Below, in pieces: positions 50,614 to 58,430 of a DNA stretch of 64,000 nucleotides. The notes under the pieces are model-generated. The model was not told the DNA's origin. It was given only the letters and a program-made list of their open reading frames with translations, and ran no database searches. Position numbers and translations under genes: made by a program. This stretch comes from Paraclostridium ghonii (GTDB taxonomy: Bacteria > Bacillota > Clostridia > Peptostreptococcales > Peptostreptococcaceae), in assembly GCF_030815085.1 (NCBI RefSeq), contig NZ_JAUSWG010000009.1; one strand, written 5' to 3'. Within the stretch, counting starts at the first letter, position 1, and every line of letters starts with the position of its first letter.

Positions 50614-51825
50614 TTATATATAATCATTTTTTTGTAATGATTTTATTTTTAAAGGCAGTGTAAATAAATTTATAAACCCACCTGCATCTTTATGATCATA
50701 TAATTCACTATCTCCAAATGAAGATATAGATTCATCATATAATGCATTTTCTGTAAATATACCAGCTGGTTTTATATTACCCTTGTATAGCTTTATCTTT
50801 ACAGTTCCTGTTACATTTTCTTGTGTTTCTTCTATAAAAGCATCTATTGATTCTTTTAATTTGCTAAACCACATTCCGTTATATATAAGCTCTGAATACT
50901 TGTGAGCTATTACTTGCTTATAATGTATTGTATCTTTATCTAGCGTAGCACTTTCTAATATGTTGTGAGCTTCATACAATATAGTGCCACCTGGAGTTTC
51001 ATATATTCCTCTTGATTTCATTCCCACTAATCTATTTTCTAATATGTCTATAACTCCTACCCCATGCTTTGCCCCTATATCATTTAATGTCTTTATTATT
51101 TCTACAGGAGAAAGTTGCTCATTATTTACTTTCTTTGGTTCTCCCTTTTCGAAATAAATCTCCACATATTCTGCTATATCAGATGCCTTTTCAATCGGCA
51201 TACATTTTTTATATACTAACTCTTCTTTATGCTCATTCTTTAAATCTTCTATATCTCCACCTTCTGTTGATATATGAAATATATTTGCATCTACAGAGTA
51301 AATTTTTTCTTTAGTTGCTACAACTTCTATATTATTTTCATTGGCGTAGTCTATTGCATCTTCTCTAGATTTTATATCCCATAATCTCCACGGAGCTATA
51401 ATTTTTATACTTGGATCAAGAGCTGATATTGATGCTTCAAATCTTACTTGATCATTTCCTTTTCCTGTGCAACCATGGCATATATATTTTGCATTTTCTT
51501 TATGAGCTATTTCAACTAATCTTTTAGCAATTATAGGTCTAGCTAAAGATGTGCCAAGTAAATATTTATTTTCATATTTTACCTCAGACTTTATAGCTTT
51601 AAATATTGATTGTGTTACAAATTCTTCACTTAAATCCTCTATATAAGCTTTAATGGCACCACTTTTCAAAGCTTTTTCATAGATTTCATCCATATCTTCT
51701 TCTTGACCTACATTTGCACATACTGCTATTACATCAATATCGTAATTTTCTTTTAACCACGGTATTATTATTGACGTATCTAATCCTCCAGAATACGCTA
51801 GTATAACTTTTTCTTTAATTTTCAT
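50614..51825 (-). CDS. argG: Argininosuccinate synthase
   Basis: ArgG joins citrulline and aspartate with ATP. The 403-residue protein has the PP-loop KVILAYSGGLDTSIIIPWL (about 6-24), TGKGNDQVRFE (about 118-128), and LRLVGMKSRGIYETPGGTIL-type sequence (NRLVGMKSRGIYETPGGTIL, about 282-301). I chose the ATG at 51825 with AGGAGG nine bases upstream; an ATG 72 nt earlier would sit within the T-box leader spacer and has no site. It lies upstream of argH but ends 66 bp before the argH T-box, so each gene has its own arginine-sensing leader. Confidence 0.96.
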   Translation of the reverse strand: MKIKEKVILAYSGGLDTSIIIPWLKENYDIDVIAVCANVGQEEDMDEIYEKALKSGAIKAYIEDLSEEFVTQSIFKAIKSEVKYENKYLLGTSLARPIIAKRLVEIAHKENAKYICHGCTGKGNDQVRFEASISALDPSIKIIAPWRLWDIKSREDAIDYANENNIEVVATKEKIYSVDANIFHISTEGGDIEDLKNEHKEELVYKKCMPIEKASDIAEYVEIYFEKGEPKKVNNEQLSPVEIIKTLNDIGAKHGVGVIDILENRLVGMKSRGIYETPGGTILYEAHNILESATLDKDTIHYKQVIAHKYSELIYNGMWFSKLKESIDAFIEETQENVTGTVKIKLYKGNIKPAGIFTENALYDESISSFGDSELYDHKDAGGFINLFTLPLKIKSLQKNDYI

Positions 51826-51907
51826 TTTAAATTTCCTCCTAATATAATTTAAGAAGGTATATTTTAATAGGCCTAAATAATCTATATCTTCTGACAATTC
51901 TGGGTAT

Positions 51908-52140
51908 TAAAAAAGCCTCTTAGTAAAATACTAAGAGGCGAAATTATCGCGGTACCACTCTAATTAATAAGTAAACTTATCATCTCGTATCTTTAAGGCA
52001 GATTAAACCAACTACTTTACTAATCAATAAAATGTTCAAATAGCCTTCTCCAAAGCTCTCTTCATTTAAACTTCTTTGCTAAGCTTCCACCATCCTTAGC
52101 TCTCTATAAAATACATTTAAACTACTCTCTTCTTCACTGA
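51908..52140 (-). promoter_or_regulatory. T-box riboswitch (arginine) upstream of argG
   Basis: Stem I starts AGAGAGTAGTTTAAATG and carries the same specifier region, TGAAGAGAGCTTTGGAG, as the argH leader (AGA = Arg). The core AGAGTGGTACCGCG is at about 51946-51960. The terminator has an 11-bp stem GCCTCTTAGTA/TACTAAGAGGC (51915-51939) and a U-run. The match to the canonical T-box is better than in the argH leader. Confidence 0.92.
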
Positions 52141-52165
52141 ATTTTAAGTATTTATATTGAGATTA

Positions 52166-52194
52166 ATCCTAGCATATATTCAAACTCATGTCAA
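52166..52194 (-). promoter_or_regulatory. Sigma-A promoter of the argG T-box transcript
   Basis: The minus strand has TTGACA (52189-52194), 17 bp, then TAGGAT (52166-52171), about 25 bp before stem I. Confidence 0.72.
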
Positions 52195-52267
52195 CACATT
52201 TTTTAAAATAGTATCCATGCCCTTAATCTTAAGATGCCTGACTTTTAGTTATGATCTAATCCTAGGC

Positions 52268-52900
52268 TTATTTAATCTTTTGTGTTTTAATTTTCTTCTC
52301 TTCTATTTTTTCTATAACTTTATCTATTAATAGCCCATTTAAAACTATAACTAATATAGAATATATACCCTTTCTAAGTCCAAACGTAAATCCTCCCATT
52401 ATGGCAACAAATAAATCCACTATTAGAAGTGATATTCCTATATTAAACGTTGTATATTTATTTAAAATTTTAGCCAGTATATCTGTTCCTCCAGTAGATG
52501 CATTGCTTGCAAAAACAATCGCTAAACCTATTGCAGTTACTAAAGTTCCCCATATTACAGCAGCTAATAAATTCGTAGTTAAAGCTGTTGAATTTAAAAC
52601 TTTATCCATAAAATCTATTACTACAGATAACATAAAACTTGCATATATTGTTTTTAATCCAAAATCTCTACCTATTAAAACAAATGCTATTGCAAATAAT
52701 ACTAAATTTCCTATAAATATTATAACTCCCATAGATAAATTGGGTACATAATAATTTATTATAAGAGCTAACCCACTAAGTCCTCCAGCTGCTATATCGT
52801 TAGGTGCGAAAAAATACTGTATACCAACAGCAACTAAAATTACTCCTATAGTTACAATAATATATTCTTGTAGTTCTTTAATAAATTTTGATTTTTCCAT
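52268..52900 (-). CDS. YitT-family membrane protein, lacking the DUF2179 tail
   Basis: The 210-residue protein is mostly transmembrane (about five helices) with the YitT signatures FFAPNDIAAGGLSGLALIIN (about 30-49) and FASNASTGGTDILAKILNK (about 129-147). Typical YitT proteins are about 280-290 residues with a C-terminal DUF2179 domain; this one stops after the membrane part at a Lys-rich tail, so it is a short form. The function of the family is unclear. It follows the DeoR gene by 138 bp on the same strand. Confidence 0.8.
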   Translation of the reverse strand: MEKSKFIKELQEYIIVTIGVILVAVGIQYFFAPNDIAAGGLSGLALIINYYVPNLSMGVIIFIGNLVLFAIAFVLIGRDFGLKTIYASFMLSVVIDFMDKVLNSTALTTNLLAAVIWGTLVTAIGLAIVFASNASTGGTDILAKILNKYTTFNIGISLLIVDLFVAIMGGFTFGLRKGIYSILVIVLNGLLIDKVIEKIEEKKIKTQKIK

Positions 52901-53038
52901 ATTTAAGACCTTCCTTCGTTGTCAAAGTTATTTTTAAATCCAATTATTAGAATATCAAATTTTTCATATTTTTTATAGAAAAAGTCTTCATATTTTGCAT
53001 ATTTTTTGTGGATATGATATGAGTTTAGGCAAACCCAT

Positions 53039-53758
53039 TTAATCTAAAATGCTATCCTCTGTTATTATAGCTGTTATTTCCTCTAAAGTAGTAAACTTAT
53101 AAAACTCATCATAATTAAATTTTTCTTTTTCCATTACTAAGTAAGTTTTTACTGAGCATTCTATTATAGTTTTTTTCGTATCCCCATCTTCTAAGTTAAT
53201 TGTACTTGCATGTCCAGTATCTTTATTAATTCCTCCTAATCCTATAAATGCTTTATCGTATGTAAATTTTCTAATATATCTATCTGCCGCTGCCCCTATT
53301 ATAGCTCCTATTTCCTTGTTAAGTTCTCCACCAATGCAAATAACTTTTATATTATTATTTATTCTTAATTCCAATACTATTTCTATCATATTTGTTACAA
53401 CTGTAACTTCTTTATTAGTGTTATTTAACTCTTTTGCAATTTCTAAGTTAATAGTTGAAACATCTAAAAATACTATATCTTTATTTTCAATTAGCTTAAT
53501 TGCTTTTAATGCAATTATTTTTTTTTCTTGTGTATTTATATTTTTTCTTTCATCAATATTTTTAATATCTATATGTTTTTTTTGATCTATTGCTCCTCCA
53601 TAAACTCTTATTAAATGTCCTCTAGATTCTAATTCTTTTAAATCTTTTCTTATACAATCTTCCGTAACTTCAAATATCTTTGATAGCTCTTTAACTTTTA
53701 CTCTTCCATTGGTTTTTATTATATCTACTATTTTTTCGTACCTTTCTTCTAAAAACAA
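53039..53758 (-). CDS. DeoR/GlpR-family transcriptional regulator
   Basis: The 239-residue protein has an N-terminal DeoR winged helix (about 5-57, RVKVKELSKIFEVTEDCIRK) and a C-terminal sugar-phosphate isomerase-like sensor domain (about 75-230, with VFLDVSTINLEIAKEL, VTVVTNMIEIVLEL and AFIGLGGINKDTGHAS). Such repressors respond to phosphorylated sugars. No sugar operon adjoins, so the target is unclear, but five 10-bp repeats immediately upstream suggest autoregulation. The neighbouring yitT-like gene may be a target. Confidence 0.88.
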   Translation of the reverse strand: MFLEERYEKIVDIIKTNGRVKVKELSKIFEVTEDCIRKDLKELESRGHLIRVYGGAIDQKKHIDIKNIDERKNINTQEKKIIALKAIKLIENKDIVFLDVSTINLEIAKELNNTNKEVTVVTNMIEIVLELRINNNIKVICIGGELNKEIGAIIGAAADRYIRKFTYDKAFIGLGGINKDTGHASTINLEDGDTKKTIIECSVKTYLVMEKEKFNYDEFYKFTTLEEITAIITEDSILD

Positions 53759-53770
53759 ATTGTTTCACCT

Positions 53771-53820
53771 CTTTTTATTGGTTTTTATTGTTTATTATTA
53801 TTCTTTATTGATTCTTGTTG
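53771..53820. repeat. Five 10-bp phased repeats before the DeoR gene
   Basis: Blocks CTTTTTATTG, GTTTTTATTG, TTTATTATTA, TTCTTTATTG, ATTCTTGTTG run head to tail, every 10 bp, from 53771 to 53820. They lie between a TATAAT at about 53832 and the deoR start, exactly where a DeoR repressor would act on itself. Confidence 0.6.
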
Positions 53821-53916
53821 ATAACTATATTATACTAAAAATATAATCATTATGATATAAAATAGCGTTATAAGTTAATTCTTAGCGTGATATTTTATAT
53901 TGTAATGATTATATAT

Positions 53917-53955
53917 ATTAAAAAGCACTAATCTTAAAAGATTAGTGCTTTTTAA
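53917..53955. terminator. Long hairpin beside the yjdM fragment
   Basis: A perfect stem of about 17 bp (ATTAAAAAGCACTAATCTT region against its complement, 53917-53955) with a 3-nt loop and A/T flanks on both sides. It lies exactly where the truncated yjdM copy ends and would terminate minus-strand transcripts. Confidence 0.8.
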
Positions 53956-53960
53956 TATAT

Positions 53961-54103
53961 ACTATGCTTTTTTAACAACACTAGATTTTAATTTCATAGC
54001 TCCGAAACCATCTATTTTACATTCTATATCATGCCCATCTGCTGCATTTGGAACTAAACGTATACTCTTTACTTTTGTTCCGATTTTTATAGAAGATGAA
54101 CTT
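53961..54103 (-). pseudogene. Duplicated 3' fragment of yjdM
   Basis: These 143 bp match 61894-62036, the 3' end of the complete yjdM gene, with only 3 differences and no gaps, in the same orientation. The fragment encodes SSSIKIGTKVKSIRLVPNAA and onward to the same KSSVVKKA end and stop, but has no start; an in-frame TAA lies just upstream. Similarity begins one base before the stop codon. The two copies bracket a 7.8-kb block. Confidence 0.88.
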
Positions 54104-54174
54104 GCGTTTGCACCTTGTATTTATGTAAGAAGTTATATAAACCTTTAATATAAAAAGAAACTAAGGAAGTTAAA

Positions 54175-54846
54175 TTATCTATAAAAAAGTTTATCTACTT
54201 TTCTATCTTTTACTATATAAGTATCGTCAGACATCGATGCAATTTTATTATCATGAGTAACCATAATTATCGTTTTGTTTTCAGTTTTTACTATATCCTT
54301 AAACAAACATATTATTTCTTCAGATGTTTTTTCATCTAAATTTCCTGTTGGTTCATCTGCTATTATTAAATCAGAATTGCAACAAAGTGCACGAGCTATA
54401 GCTACCCTTTGTTGCTGTCCTCCACTCAAAGTCAATGTTTTTTGCATTCCTTGCTCTGCTGTTAGTCCAACCCTATTTAACATATCTATAGCAAACTGTT
54501 TATTATTATTAGTTCTTATGCCTTTTATATTCATTGAAGATGTTATATTCTCAATTGCACTCATATAGTTAAGCAAATTATATCCTTGAAAAATTATAGA
54601 TACATATTTATTTCTATATTTTTCAAGAGAAATATTATTTAAACTATCATCTCTATATAAAATATCCCCATTAGAAGGATTATCTAGACCACAGGCTAAG
54701 GATATAAACGTAGTTTTCCCAGATCCAGATGGGCCTATAATAGTGTAAAATTTTCCTTTTTGAAAGTCTACATTAATATCTTCTAAAATCGTATTATTAG
54801 AATTATATGAATAAGATACATTTTTAAAACTTAATATATTTTCCAT
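54175..54846 (-). CDS. ABC transporter ATPase (LolD/MacB type)
   Basis: The 223-residue ATPase has Walker A GPSGSGKTTFISLAC (about 38-52), signature LSGGQQQRVAIARAL and Walker B LIIADEPTGNLDEK. It pairs with the FtsX-type permease 10 bp upstream. Within the repeat-flanked block it faces away from a divergent two-component system. A role in antimicrobial peptide sensing or export is likely from the arrangement, as in Bce/Vex-type modules, but not proven. Confidence 0.93.
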   Translation of the reverse strand: MENILSFKNVSYSYNSNNTILEDINVDFQKGKFYTIIGPSGSGKTTFISLACGLDNPSNGDILYRDDSLNNISLEKYRNKYVSIIFQGYNLLNYMSAIENITSSMNIKGIRTNNNKQFAIDMLNRVGLTAEQGMQKTLTLSGGQQQRVAIARALCCNSDLIIADEPTGNLDEKTSEEIICLFKDIVKTENKTIIMVTHDNKIASMSDDTYIVKDRKVDKLFYR

Positions 54847-54856
54847 AAGTACCCTC

Positions 54857-56323
54857 CTAATTATGCTTGCTCAGTATATTTTTTGGATTTAATCTCATTA
54901 CAAATGATGTTGGTACTATCGTTGACACTATTGAAATTGCTATAGAACAAATTGACATCTTAAAAAAGTCTGTACTATCCACATTAACCTCTAATGTATC
55001 TATAGTGTTTGTCTTATGAATATTTTCCCCAAAGTTATGAGAGTCCATAATAAAACCTCTACCTGGCAGATCTTGATTATTAGATGGAAAATCATTTTGA
55101 TTTTGGCTACTACTTATCTCTGTTTGAATAAGTTGATTAGCAACTGAATTACTTATTGAATTTCCACAAAGAGCAGAAATCCCTATAGATACTATTAGAA
55201 CTAGTAGAATTTCAGTTAATAATTGACTTATTATTTTTAGTTTCCTTTCACCAAGTGACATTAGTATACCTATTTCATTCATTCTATCTTTTATAGATAA
55301 CATTATAATTAAAGTTAATATAGAAGCTCCAAATATTGCTACTACAATTAATGTTATCTTAGAGAATGAAGCTATATTTTCGATAGGAGCAATCATTTCT
55401 TCATAAGACTTATCTCCTGAATCTAATTTAAATTTATCAAAGTCTACATTAGCATTTTCACTTTCTTTTATAAACTTTTCTACATTGTCAGGATCATTTA
55501 TGTAAAATTTAATAGAGTCTACAGAGTCTTTATAGTCATCTCCTTTTAAAGTGTTAGATAGTGTGTATGGTGCATAAATATTGTTATAAGGTAACATTGA
55601 AGAAAATCTATAAGCATTGTCATCTACTTCACTGTTATCTTTAAATATTCCAATAACTTCAGCTTCTATAGTCACTTCATCATCAGTTGATTTTAAAGTA
55701 ATAGTATCTCCTACAGATAAGGAATTTTCTTTAGCAAAAGTAGATTCTATTAATAATACATTTTTATTTAAATCTTCTTCCGTAAAAACTCTTCCAGATT
55801 CTAATTCTATAGATTTAGAATCAACTTTTTCACCCATATTGAAATCATTTAATCCATATATAGAAACATCTCCACTATTAGGTTTTTTCATAGAGTCCAA
55901 TTCTTTTTTATTATCAGATGATGAATCGCTATCATCACTAGAACCTACCGCTGATAATCCTTCTAAGTTCGCAGAAGTATTGCTACTTATAGCATAATTA
56001 ACTACATATTTAGAATTTTTAAATTCATCTAAATAAGATAGAGGTACTGATATTTTTTCAGGTTTAAATTTTGGTGGATTTCCATCTTCTTGTTGACTCT
56101 CAGAATTATTCTCCATCATCTTTTTCATGTCTTGACTTAATGTAACTGTAGCTCCTAACTTTTGTTTTGCACTTAAAGAGGCAATTTGAGTAGCTGATTG
56201 TATACTAAAACTAGTTAAAGCCGCTATACAAATGATGAGTGTAATACAAAATGTTATTAAGGTTTTCAGTTTTCTTTCTTTTAGAGATTTAAACGCTCTA
56301 AATATAAAATTCATGTATTTCAT
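54857..56323 (-). CDS. FtsX-family ABC transporter permease
   Basis: The 488-residue protein has an N-terminal helix (about 18-38, TLITFCITLIICIAALTSFS), a large extracellular domain (about 45-320) rich in Asp, Ser and Asn, and FtsX helices in the second half with MLSIKDRMNEIGILMSLGE (about 343-361). A low-complexity stretch SSDDSDSSSDN lies near 128-138. It has four transmembrane segments, not the ten of BceB permeases, so it is closer to MacB/Vex types. It is divergent from, and probably controlled by, the response regulator 130 bp away. Confidence 0.88.
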   Translation of the reverse strand: MKYMNFIFRAFKSLKERKLKTLITFCITLIICIAALTSFSIQSATQIASLSAKQKLGATVTLSQDMKKMMENNSESQQEDGNPPKFKPEKISVPLSYLDEFKNSKYVVNYAISSNTSANLEGLSAVGSSDDSDSSSDNKKELDSMKKPNSGDVSIYGLNDFNMGEKVDSKSIELESGRVFTEEDLNKNVLLIESTFAKENSLSVGDTITLKSTDDEVTIEAEVIGIFKDNSEVDDNAYRFSSMLPYNNIYAPYTLSNTLKGDDYKDSVDSIKFYINDPDNVEKFIKESENANVDFDKFKLDSGDKSYEEMIAPIENIASFSKITLIVVAIFGASILTLIIMLSIKDRMNEIGILMSLGERKLKIISQLLTEILLVLIVSIGISALCGNSISNSVANQLIQTEISSSQNQNDFPSNNQDLPGRGFIMDSHNFGENIHKTNTIDTLEVNVDSTDFFKMSICSIAISIVSTIVPTSFVMRLNPKNILSKHN

Positions 56324-56455
56324 CCTTTCTTTGGTTTATTTTATATAAAGTTACAATTAATACCTTAAAAAAATCTTAAATATAATAACTTTAAGTTTAA
56401 TTAAAGGTAGAAAGTATATACTTACTATATTGAAAGAAGTTTAGGAGGATATTTT

Positions 56456-57133
56456 ATGAGAATTTTAGTAGTTGAGGACAATGTTGTCTTAGCAGACACT
56501 ATAAAAGAGGAATTATCAAACCAAAGTAATTTCAACGTTGAAGTTTTGAATAATGGTGAAGAAGCTTTGTATAATATAGAAATGCATATATACGATGTTG
56601 TAATTTTAGATATAATGTTACCCGACTTAAGTGGAATTGAGATACTAAAAAGATTAAGAGGTAAAGGTGTTAAAACGCCTGTCATAATGCTTACTGCAAA
56701 AGAAGAACTTGATGATAAAGTAGGTGCATTTTCAATAGGCGCTAACGATTATATAACAAAGCCTTTTTATATGGAAGAGTTAATTGCTAGAGTATATGCA
56801 ATACTCAGAACAAACGGCTCAATATCTAGTGAAAATATATTAGAATTTAAAAATTTAAAAATAAATCTAAACTCTAGGACGGTTTATATTGATGGTGAGG
56901 AGATAGAACTCTATAAAAAGCAATATGATATTTTAGAATATTTTCTTATGAATAAAGGACAAGTTTTGTTAAAGGAACAAATATATGATAGAATTTGGGG
57001 AATAGAATGTGATATCCCATTAGAGATAGTAGAGGTTCATATAAGTGGACTTAGAAAAAATTTAGCTTTTAAAGGATATAATAAATATATAAAAACTAAA
57101 AGAGGAATAGGATATATATTTGATGATGAATAA
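56456..57133 (+). CDS. OmpR/PhoB-family response regulator
   Basis: The 225-residue protein has a receiver domain (about 1-115) with VVEDNVVLADTI, the phospho-Asp in DVVILDIMLPDLSG (near 51) and the Lys in YITKPF (about 98-103). A winged-helix effector domain follows (about 125-222) with LYKKQYDILEYFLMN and VEVHISGLRKNL. A GGAGG site precedes the ATG. It overlaps the kinase gene by about 11 bp and is divergent from the ABC permease. Confidence 0.95.
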   Translation: MRILVVEDNVVLADTIKEELSNQSNFNVEVLNNGEEALYNIEMHIYDVVILDIMLPDLSGIEILKRLRGKGVKTPVIMLTAKEELDDKVGAFSIGANDYITKPFYMEELIARVYAILRTNGSISSENILEFKNLKINLNSRTVYIDGEEIELYKKQYDILEYFLMNKGQVLLKEQIYDRIWGIECDIPLEIVEVHISGLRKNLAFKGYNKYIKTKRGIGYIFDDE

Positions 57134-58364
57134 AAATATATTAAAAAATACGCGTAAAAAATTAATTACATTAAACACTTTGGTTGTAGGTGTTGTATTC
57201 ATATTATTTACATTATTTATATATAAATTTTTTTACGATTTAACTTACAATGGTGTTGATAAAGATTTACATATGCAACTTCAAAAAGTTGAAAATGACT
57301 TAATGCGCGGAAATATGAAACCTTTACCTAATAATGATGAGATGCGTATGATGTCAAAAGGTAGCTTCGTTTATGTATGGGAAAATGGCAAACTTATAAA
57401 ATCATATCCCTATGATATTGCAAATTATATTAAACCATATGAAAAAAGCAAAGATTTAAATGAAGGTATAATATCTTATGAATATGATGGGTCTTATTTT
57501 AGAGAGTTAAAAAAAGTTAGTGGACCTTACACTATAGAGGTAATCAAAATGGTCGATATTGAAGAGGGACTATTAGCTAAACTTAGGCATGTTCTTATAA
57601 TCTCTGGATTTATAGCCTTTGCAGCAGTTTTTATTACAAGTAAGTTTTTAACTAGAAAATCTTTAGAGCCAATAGAGTCTTCTTGGAAAACACAAGCTTT
57701 GTTTGTTCAAGATGCTTCTCATGAATTACGAACTCCTCTTACTATAATTTTTTCTAAAATTGAAAGCATTATAAAAAGACCAAACAATAGCGTTGAAGAT
57801 GAAATGAAAAACTTAACTATTGTAATGAAAGAAGTAAGGAGGCTTAATAAATTAGTTTCTGATTTATTAAAACTTACAAAAGAGGATGCTATAGTAACTA
57901 TAAATAAATCTAAGTTTGATTTAAAATCTATGATAATAGATATTATTGAGCAATATGAGGATATATGCGAGCTGCAAAATAAAACTTTAATATTTGAATA
58001 TAATCTAAAGGATGACTTTATCTTTAATGATAAAGAAAAATTAAAACAAATATTAATAATATTTATAGATAATGCTATAAAGTATACAAATTATAAAGAT
58101 ATAATAAAGCTTACTATATTTGAAGAAAATACAAATATAGTAATAAATATAGAAGATAGTGGTATAGGTATAAAGAAAGAAGATTTACCATTAATTTTTA
58201 ATAGATTTTTTAGATCAAGTTCTCATCGAGAAACTAATAGAGAAGGTTCTGGAATCGGATTGTCTATAGCTAGGGTTTTAGTATCTAATTTATCTGGTAA
58301 AATATCTGTTAAATCTGAATATAGAAAAGGTAGTACTTTTAGTATTTCTATCCCTAGAAAATAA
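57123..58364 (+). CDS. Sensor histidine kinase
   Basis: The 413-residue kinase has two transmembrane segments (about 14-38 and 153-172) around a sensor domain of about 115 residues, a HisKA domain with FVQDASHELRTPLTIIFSKI (His near 201), and a HATPase domain with IDNAIKYTN and GIGLSIARVLV. The extracellular loop has KDLHMQLQKVENDL and YVWENGKLIKSYPYD. The start is one of two adjacent ATGs inside the end of the regulator gene; I chose the first. It ends at a strong terminator and probably controls the divergent ABC transporter and perhaps the CotH operon. Confidence 0.92.
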   Translation: MMNKNILKNTRKKLITLNTLVVGVVFILFTLFIYKFFYDLTYNGVDKDLHMQLQKVENDLMRGNMKPLPNNDEMRMMSKGSFVYVWENGKLIKSYPYDIANYIKPYEKSKDLNEGIISYEYDGSYFRELKKVSGPYTIEVIKMVDIEEGLLAKLRHVLIISGFIAFAAVFITSKFLTRKSLEPIESSWKTQALFVQDASHELRTPLTIIFSKIESIIKRPNNSVEDEMKNLTIVMKEVRRLNKLVSDLLKLTKEDAIVTINKSKFDLKSMIIDIIEQYEDICELQNKTLIFEYNLKDDFIFNDKEKLKQILIIFIDNAIKYTNYKDIIKLTIFEENTNIVINIEDSGIGIKKEDLPLIFNRFFRSSSHRETNREGSGIGLSIARVLVSNLSGKISVKSEYRKGSTFSISIPRK

Positions 58365-58384
58365 AAAGACTATTCTATGTGAAA

Positions 58385-58430
58385 GGGCTATCGCATAAAA
58401 TTTTACTTATTAATGCGATAGCCTTTTTTA
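58385..58430 (+). terminator. Bidirectional terminator between the kinase and cotH
   Basis: GGCTATCGCAT (58386-58396) pairs perfectly with ATGCGATAGCC (58413-58423) across a 16-nt loop, followed by six T on the plus strand. It ends at the convergent cotH stop. Confidence 0.85.

Noticed and set aside
51826..51897. 24-residue extension of ArgG
   Set aside because: It would start inside the T-box leader region without a ribosome binding site; the ATG at 51825 follows AGGAGG and begins with the conserved KVILAYSGG region.
53945..54148. Plus-strand ORF of 67 codons across the yjdM fragment
   Set aside because: It is the antisense of the duplicated yjdM end and has no plausible ribosome binding site.
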